64,000 nucleotides of DNA from Fragilaria crotonensis. Lineage: Eukaryota > Bacillariophyta > Fragilariophyceae > Fragilariales > Fragilariaceae. Shown here piece by piece: positions 57,813-64,000 of this stretch. A program made the position numbers and the translations under genes. Every line of letters begins with the position of its first letter. Position 1 is the first letter of the stretch. Below the pieces are notes generated by a model, which was not told the origin of the DNA, did not search any database, and worked only from the letters and a program-made list of their open reading frames with translations. The stretch spans positions 1-64,000 of the forward strand of contig JAKSYS010000059.1 in assembly GCA_022925895.1 (NCBI GenBank), written 5' to 3'.

Positions 57813-59425
57813 CGTGACACAGAATGTACGCGGATTGTATATCTATTCGCCAGTGTTGAGTGGCGTGGTAAATTCGCAATCGGGCGGACACAGTAAAGTA
57901 AACATATTGTGGAGGAGGCGGATTAAAGGCAAAAAAATGATCGTATTCCAAAGGCGTTTTGTTCAATTTTTTGAAAGCAAGAGCACACGTTTATTCTGTG
58001 TATTCGGAGATGTATATGTATCAATGCGCCTCTATTTCGAGCCGGCAACCATTCTCGTGTGCATAAGATTAGGACGACCACGGAAAAAAAGATAATACGT
58101 GCATACGTGCTAAGACTACGTACAACAGTCGTGTGACAGCATAATAATAAGTCTTGCCACATCACACATCACCGTTATTACTACGTGTACGGGTATTTGC
58201 ACATGTTTTTGCAAAACATGCGCTACTCGTGATGACGGGGAGCCAGTGCATGTCCCCTAATCGAGCCGGCCATGACCTGCGGATCTGTACGGGAGTACTG
58301 AAATCTACTTATTACTGGTACAATGTACGGTATTTCTATCCTCAGAGGAGCAGTCTGAGATTCGTAGGTAGACAGTCGATGTGTAACTTAATTTGCAATA
58401 TAATTTATGAAGTCGATTTTTTTAGAAAAGCTCGATCGGCTCGATTAGGGGACATACACGGCTTCCCATCTGGTAGATCGCTTTTGTATGATGTAGTACG
58501 GAGTGTACATACTAAAGTATACAGTATATATATCCATGTATGCTATGCAAGTCCCATGCCTCAGATGTTTGATGGGTTGATGGGTGATGGGTGATGGGTG
58601 ATGGGTGATGGGTGATGGGGGGGTAGGATCCAGGTTGTTCCATTCGATATGAACATGCAGTTTGTCCCATTCGACATGAACATTCCATGATGCCTGATCT
58701 GGCGGCTGGTCAACTGGCTTCGTCGAAGTGGTGAGAAAGACGAGAGGTTGAGCCAGCTCCATCCTTCACAACTACGGGCATTTGCTAGCACCAGATCTTG
58801 ATGAGGTGCATTGGGCATTCAAGGATCCTTTACACTTTTCAGCGATGTATCCATAGATCACAAGCGTCAGTAATTTCCAGTACAAGTATTGTTTGTATAT
58901 GGTATAGAGACGCTTTAATACGAATACGGCATGCAGTACCAATTTTCTGGAGTCCGGGGTAAGGATGAACGATTGACTAAATATGCTCGAAGCTCCACGG
59001 GACCGTGATCGGAATATCACAATTCGATGACATTATCCCCAATCCCCACTCCTGGAGTCATGACTGCTGTAGTTTCGGAGGAAAGAAAACTTGATAGAAA
59101 AAAGTTAGAAGCACCTTTTGTTTACGGCTTTCTTAGTTCAGAAATTGTACCCACATCGAAGTTCGTCATAACGAAAACGCAGTCTCATCATCAACCGAGT
59201 ACAGTATGATACGCATAGGAAGCAGCGTTTCTAGAAATATTGACTGACGCGACACCAACAAAAGTGATCATTTCTCCTGCAATGACGCTATTGACGATCG
59301 TCAAAGGGGGCATGGTAACATTGATCGCAATTGCGAAAACGGTTCGACGCGCTCTTCTTCTTCCATTCGCCGCTACTGGTATGGAAGTATGTCGTACACT
59401 CCAGTAATCGTGTACGTCGTTACAA
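57813..59425. other. Intergenic with small foldback and short tandem repeat
   Basis: Contains an inverted repeat at 58238-58268 and 58436-58467 (around CATGTCCCCTAATCGAGCCG), forming a MITE-like unit of about 230 bp, and an 8-bp tandem repeat 'gggtgatg' at 58570-58620. No gene supported. Confidence 0.55.
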
Positions 59426-59538
59426 TCATCTCGTTGCTCGCCGACGACACAGTCTGGCTAACGAGCGAATTGCGGGAAATCGTCGACGTTTTCTTCTAGC
59501 CTTGCGCCGCCTCGCTGCTAAAATTGCCTGCTGTCGCA

Positions 59539-59578
<40 letters not shown>

Positions 59579-59947
59579 TATCCGCTTTGCTTGCTGCAGT
59601 TCTCGTCGAATCAAGTCCTCCTTGGCATCCAACAGACGGCCACGAACGGACCAGTACGATCCGAGGAGTCGATCAATGTAACCACAGAAAAGAGAATAGT
59701 TGTCGAGGCAATCGAGTGGAAGTTCATCGCACATCATGATATTTCCGTCCTGAATTGAGGCTGCGCCGGTTTGCATGCCACTTTGTGCCCATGAAACCAA
59801 AAAGCTGAGCTCATTCGGGTTGAATTCCTGAGAACCGACCTTGTACACTGGGATAGAAATGTGCAGCGCCACGTGTGAAGACGTAGTATGTTCGTGTCTG
59901 TCGACATGTTGCACTTCGTCGACATGGATCTTGACGAAGCCACCCAT
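59426..59947 (-). CDS. Hypothetical protein with polyglutamine run
   Basis: 173 codons from the ATG at 59947. The first 100 residues look like ordered protein (HVALHISIPVYKVG, FLVSWAQSGMQTG, LDNYSLFCGYIDRLLGSYW). A helical segment, a run of about 13 Gln (CAG/CAA codons) and a very basic end (RRRKARRKRRRFP) follow. A protein-like frame upstream (60219 to about 59960) is in a different phase, so this may be the 3' part of a larger frameshifted or spliced gene. No family recognised. Confidence 0.4.
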
Positions 59948-60219
59948 AATGTAGGTTTCAGTTTCCCATCCGCTTGACTACTTGATGTTGTTTCCTTGCC
60001 ATTGGCGGGATGAATCGAAGGCACAGCTTTCAGAATGGATGCCCTAAACTTGGATAGCAATGTCGACTCAATTGCCATGGTGGAGCATTCGAGTACTTGC
60101 ATTGCGTTTCGAAATGTTTCAAGTTCTTTTATGTGTGACGGGAGACGGGAGGTGGTCGATTCGTTTGACAACATTCGCCCACAGTACAAGTACTTTCTGC
60201 ACCCTGTTTCATCAGTCAT

Positions 60220-60465
60220 CAGTCATCAGTCATCAGGGACTGGGATTAGTGCGACATCCGTTAAAACCTGACTGGGCCAGGGCTATTCAAAGAATAGTTG
60301 CCGGAGTCCGATTCTGGAGTTCTGGAGCCATAACGCTACTGTATGTATGTGTTCAATACAATATTAAATTGGTATGCCCAACCCATTACATATGACTTGC
60401 CACATCAATAATCGTATTGAAGTCCTAACAAGGTACTTGTACCTCGAGAATGGTTTTACTTTGAG
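60220..60465. other. Intergenic up to the Harbinger insertion
   Basis: Nothing recognised other than a 'catcagt' triplet repeat at about 60208-60235. Confidence 0.35.
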
Positions 60466-60590
60466 TAAGAGCATCAACACCGGTAGCGCTATTTTCTGAT
60501 TTCGGTCAGATCTGACCGAAAAATTGTAAAATTATAACCACCGGTTGGGCCCGATACGCTACATTGTAACTTTTGCGACGCAATTTTCTG

Positions 60591-60640
60591 ACCAAACGCT
60601 ATTCCAACGTCTACATGTAGACGTTGGAATAGCGTTTGGT
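60591..60640. repeat. 50-bp perfect palindrome
   Basis: The two 25-bp arms, ACCAAACGCTATTCCAACGT... and the complement, meet at 60615/60616 without a spacer. It lies 156 bp upstream of the transposase ATG, inside the Harbinger element. It may be a transposase or Myb-protein binding site, or a hairpin in the 5' untranslated RNA. Confidence 0.9.
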
Positions 60641-60795
60641 CACCAAATGTCAGATTGTAGCGTGTCGAAATATGTCCTATTCGATCAGTTCGATTGCAGC
60701 ATCTTCCTCTATTTGATCAGTTCGATTGACTTGCTTCCATCGATCGTGCGCCATATCTTGGAAAGGATTCAAAAACCAAAACAACACCAATCAAC

Positions 60796-62163
60796 ATGGA
60801 TGTTCTTTTCCTCGTGTTGGACGACAATGCCGACATCATCGATATTGCGACAACCCTCATTCTCGCTGACGACGAGGAATTCCACGATGATGAAGTGGTT
60901 CCCCATGTGGTGGAAGAGGAACCACCACCTGCTGTGTGGGGTGGTTCTCGTCCTGGAAAGGCACCAAACCTTGAACGTCATCGTGTCAGGTACTCACACT
61001 TGTTATACAATGATTTTTGGGGCCCAACGCCGGTGTATGATGAATTGTACTTCAAGAAGTTTTTCAAGCTCCCAAAGGGCCTGTTTGACAACATTGTTGA
61101 GGAGATCTCCAATCGTGATCCCTATTTTCTACAGAAGCAAGATGCTGCCGGAAAACTTGGCCTTTCTACTCTACAGAAGGTTTGTTCTGCAGTCCGTCTT
61201 CTGACATCAGGCGTGTCGCCCATGGAACATGACGACAAGTATCGCATGGCAGCGTCGACAGGTATGCAATGCATGAAACGTTTCTGTGATGCAATAATTG
61301 CCGTCTACGGTGAAGAAGCACTTCGTTACCCGACAATTGACGACCTCAACAGACTTCTTGACGAGGGTAAAGCAACAGGATTCCCAGGGTGCATTGGGTC
61401 AATTGACTGCATGCACTGGGAGTGGAAGAATTGCCCTTCTTCTTGGAAGGGTATGTTTCAGGGTAAGAGTGGCGTGCCAACCGTCATTTTGGAGGCAATT
61501 GCTGACCAGAGTACCAGGTTCTGGCATTTCAACTTCGGATCACCGGGAAGTCTGAATGACATCTGTGTTTTGGATCGGTCGCCTCTTTTTTTCAATGCCG
61601 TTCAGGGGGAAGCTCCAAGGGTTGATTTTACTGTGAATGGTAACGAACACTCGGTAGCATACTGGTTGGCGGATGGTATCTACCCAAACTATGCGTGTTT
61701 TGTGAAGACCATTCCGAATGCGACGACTGCAATGCAGAAATTTTTCGTGACGGCTCAAGAGGCCAAACGAAAGGACATTGAGCGTGCCTTTGGGATATTG
61801 CAGGCTCGCTTCCACATCTTGTCTTGTCCGTGTCGTTTGTGGAACCGTCGCGCAATGGACACTGTGATGCGGACGTGTGTTATCTTGCATAATTTAATTA
61901 TCGACTACTCACGCGAGCACAACATCGACGGTGATTACCTCAATGATGACGCAAACTACGAACCAATGCATCACTTTGTTGTCGTACCTCGTGATCCGGG
62001 GCAAACAATTGACCAGAGAGAAGAGTTGGTGACAAACATGCAAAGTGTTGCAAGTCACAATTTACTTCAACATGACTTGATGGTCGAGATGTGGGAGAAG
62101 TGGAACGACGAGCACGGCGGAGAAGATACCGATGATGAGGACAATATGATGGACAACAATTAA
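60796..62163 (+). CDS. PIF/Harbinger DDE transposase
   Basis: 455 codons, single exon, start ATG at 60796. The DDE_Tnp_4-type catalytic core is visible: GSIDCMHWEWKNCP with the first Asp (about 61400-61440), GSPGSLNDICVLDRSP with the second Asp (about 61540-61575), and KDIERAFGILQARFHIL with the Glu (about 61770-61820). A helix-turn-helix-like region precedes the core (LGLSTLQKVCSAVRLL). The acidic C-terminus ends DDEDNMMDNN. The length fits complete Harbinger transposases. It cuts and reinserts the element together with the Myb-like partner. Confidence 0.92.
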   Translation: MDVLFLVLDDNADIIDIATTLILADDEEFHDDEVVPHVVEEEPPPAVWGGSRPGKAPNLERHRVRYSHLLYNDFWGPTPVYDELYFKKFFKLPKGLFDNIVEEISNRDPYFLQKQDAAGKLGLSTLQKVCSAVRLLTSGVSPMEHDDKYRMAASTGMQCMKRFCDAIIAVYGEEALRYPTIDDLNRLLDEGKATGFPGCIGSIDCMHWEWKNCPSSWKGMFQGKSGVPTVILEAIADQSTRFWHFNFGSPGSLNDICVLDRSPLFFNAVQGEAPRVDFTVNGNEHSVAYWLADGIYPNYACFVKTIPNATTAMQKFFVTAQEAKRKDIERAFGILQARFHILSCPCRLWNRRAMDTVMRTCVILHNLIIDYSREHNIDGDYLNDDANYEPMHHFVVVPRDPGQTIDQREELVTNMQSVASHNLLQHDLMVEMWEKWNDEHGGEDTDDEDNMMDNN

Positions 62164-62331
62164 ATGAATGTTCTTCTTTACTAGTTACTATTGACATAAA
62201 GTTAACTCCGAATTACGTCGCGACAAATACCTTGTTGTTCTTGTTGTTGTCATCGTGGTCGCCGCCGTTGCCGTGGCTGGTACTATGATTACTTCATTTT
62301 CATAGTGTTGTCACCACGACGTCATGGCTAC

Positions 62332-63624
62332 CTACTCCAACATGGTCAACTGACTGTCAACCACATCCTGAACGTTTTCGTTTCTCTGCAGAGCAAGGAC
62401 AAGGCACTGAGTTGGAGGAAGCGACTCCTCCTGACTCAAATCGATCGGTGGTGGTGCGCACCGGCCCATCCAATTGTCAAGGACTTTGTCCCTGACAAAA
62501 CCTCCAGGGACGTAAAGACCTTGAGCGTCAATATAACTGCCGTCGTCGTCATCGACATTGCTTTCGTTGTCAACATCGTCATTGGAAGCAGCAGGGGAGT
62601 TGTCAGTAGTAGGGGAGTCATTGGAAGCAGGGGAATCGTCAGTACTTGTAGGGGAGTCAGCTGGAACGACTTGACCCTCGTCTAAGACCGCAGCACCACC
62701 TGCCGTAGTACCAGTCGTAGTACCAGTGTACTTTTTAAGGTACTTCTTCCTCATTTCAGCAAAAAATGCATCAGCCTCAGCTGTGTGCGGAAACCTCTCG
62801 AAGAGCCTGTAAGCAAACTCTTGCTCGACAAGGTCGTTCTTCTTCTTTGCGGTCTCTGCAAGAGCAGCAATGGAATTGTTTCGGTGAGAAGTAGCAGCAT
62901 CAACCACATTATTCTTCGACACTGCTGCGTCCGATTTCTGCTTCTTGCTGGTGATGTTGTTCTTATTGCCGTACGCGACGGCCTTCGTCTTCTTTTTCCC
63001 CATTGTGGGGCGTGGTGTACACATACCTACACCAGCAGGTATAAGTCGTTGCACAGGCGCTGCAGAAACAGCCGTAGCACGTCTGCCAGCTTCTTCAGTA
63101 CCAGCACAAGCACCAGCATTGTCGTCGTTGTTGTCGTCATCGCAAAAGAATAAGGCACGCTGAACCCTAGAATCCATGACATCGGAGGGAATCTGGAACT
63201 TCACAAGATTCTCCTTGAGGACGGTCCAAACGTCTTCAAACTTAAAAGGCTTGAGGTACTTGCAAACATACCTCCTCTTCGCATCGTTGTAGTAATCCTG
63301 AAGGGACCATCCGCTATGATACTCCCGAAAGGTACTAGTCAACATACCGATGTACTTGTTGACGTCCGTTTGGAGGTATCGGTTGAATCTGTTCTGAAGG
63401 GAGACAGCAGTGCGTCCAGCACTCCCACCTTTCTCGATATATCCATCCCTGATCTTCCCCCAAAAGGTAGCTCCATTCTGATCAGTACCCACAGCGGCAT
63501 CGACAGTCACTGCGGCATACGCCTCAGCAAGCCACAAATCTTCTTCAGCCCTGAAGTTTGGCATGCATTTTGCACGCGAACCAGGTACCCCATCGTCTTC
63601 TCCTGTTCCTGTAGTGGTACTCAT
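62332..63624 (-). CDS. Harbinger Myb/SANT-like accessory protein
   Basis: 430 codons from the ATG at 63624. The N-terminal Myb/SANT-like region (FRAEEDLWLAEAYAAVTVDA, FWGKIRDGYIEKGG, LQNRFNRYLQTDVNKY) resembles the No-apical-meristem/SANT-type ORF2 of PIF/Harbinger elements, which binds the element ends and helps bring the transposase into the nucleus. A basic stretch (KKKTKAVAYGNKNN ... KKQK) could act as a nuclear signal. A helical segment and a long acidic Ser/Thr/Asp-rich part follow. It is convergent with the transposase, 168 bp apart. Confidence 0.85.
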   Translation of the reverse strand: MSTTTGTGEDDGVPGSRAKCMPNFRAEEDLWLAEAYAAVTVDAAVGTDQNGATFWGKIRDGYIEKGGSAGRTAVSLQNRFNRYLQTDVNKYIGMLTSTFREYHSGWSLQDYYNDAKRRYVCKYLKPFKFEDVWTVLKENLVKFQIPSDVMDSRVQRALFFCDDDNNDDNAGACAGTEEAGRRATAVSAAPVQRLIPAGVGMCTPRPTMGKKKTKAVAYGNKNNITSKKQKSDAAVSKNNVVDAATSHRNNSIAALAETAKKKNDLVEQEFAYRLFERFPHTAEADAFFAEMRKKYLKKYTGTTTGTTAGGAAVLDEGQVVPADSPTSTDDSPASNDSPTTDNSPAASNDDVDNESNVDDDDGSYIDAQGLYVPGGFVRDKVLDNWMGRCAPPPIDLSQEESLPPTQCLVLALQRNENVQDVVDSQLTMLE

Positions 63625-64000
63625 GATAACAAGTGCGAGCAGGATATGACAAGAGAGGACAGTGCCGAGACAGTTCCGACAAAGAACGGAGTGAAGTATG
63701 GATCACACGTCGTAATAAAAGGCGCGGATCCGATCTTAGTAATTTTGGGCGCGGGTCCGCGCCAGTTTTTGAATCTGACAAAAAAATAGCGTTACGGGTG
63801 TGGGATACGACCCATACAGGACATTTCCGAAATGTCCAAAATAGGTTTCTAAAGACACCTTAAGTTTCTAAAGACGCTACAAAATAGCGCTACCGGTGCG
63901 CATGCTCTAAGCTGTGCCGATTATGACTTCCTCTGACCATACCATGATCTAGTCACGAATTTTATTTGTAAGTGGTAAACACGGGATTGACGTGTGACAA

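Larger units (their letters stand above)
60469..63907. mobile_element. Complete PIF/Harbinger transposon
   Basis: 3439 bp, with terminal inverted repeats of about 27 bp (GAGCATCAACACCGGTAGCG at the left, three mismatches to the right end) flanked by TAA at 60466-60468 and 63908-63910, the expected 3-bp target duplication. It carries the two genes expected of the superfamily, a DDE transposase on plus and a Myb/SANT-like protein on minus, both with full open frames and convergent. A 50-bp perfect palindrome sits in the left subterminal region. Confidence 0.92.

Overview
This is a eukaryotic nuclear window, most probably from a diatom. That assignment is an inference from four things. Spliced genes have short GT-AG introns (about 70-145 bp). 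There is a two-part, plastid-type presequence on one gene. Secreted leucine-rich-repeat and metalloprotease families look typical of diatoms. A dense set of DNA transposons lies between compact genes. No rRNA, tRNA, CRISPR or bacterial operon structure was recognised.

Layout. 1-1.4 kb: a non-autonomous PIF/Harbinger-type element with a TTA target duplication. 1.4-9 kb: decayed, minus-strand coding-like sequence split by a 5'-truncated retroelement relic that keeps an RNase H domain (3.7-6.3 kb). 10.4-13.4 kb: a segment bounded by perfect 33-bp inverted repeats. It holds about 20 copies of a 72-bp hairpin-forming satellite and a broken gene. 13.7-25.4 kb: a tandem duplication of a gene encoding an unusual CHAT protease-like / P-loop NTPase / coiled-coil / macro-domain protein. 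Copy 1 is intact and copy 2 has two frameshifts. The duplication carried along the 3' end of the neighbouring 755-aa gene. 26.1-27.3 kb: nested foldback elements. 27.8-28.9 kb: a secreted LRR protein with one frameshift. 29.3-43.0 kb: three tandem two-exon genes for secreted zinc metalloproteases (HExxHxxGxxH). 44.3-45.3 kb: a putative plastid-targeted protein. 45.9-53.1 kb: a 7.2-kb Mutator-like element (MULE) with 70-bp terminal inverted repeats, a transposase gene and an oppositely oriented accessory gene. 53.2-54.4 kb: a NECAP endocytic-adaptor homologue. 54.6-57.8 kb: a six-exon secreted beta-helix-like protein. 60.5-63.9 kb: a complete PIF/Harbinger transposon with both of its genes open.

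The most interesting items are two. First, the CHAT-NTPase-macro protein has the layout of a STAND/NLR-type signalling or defence protein: a protease-like effector, a nucleotide switch and an ADP-ribose-type reader. It was tandemly duplicated, and a nearly identical macro-domain tract suggests gene conversion. Second, the MULE accessory gene has the H-x-D...H...R pattern of a 2-oxoglutarate/Fe(II) oxygenase-like double-stranded beta-helix. This recalls the TET/JBP genes carried by some fungal transposons. Both assignments are motif-based readings by eye and were not checked against a database.
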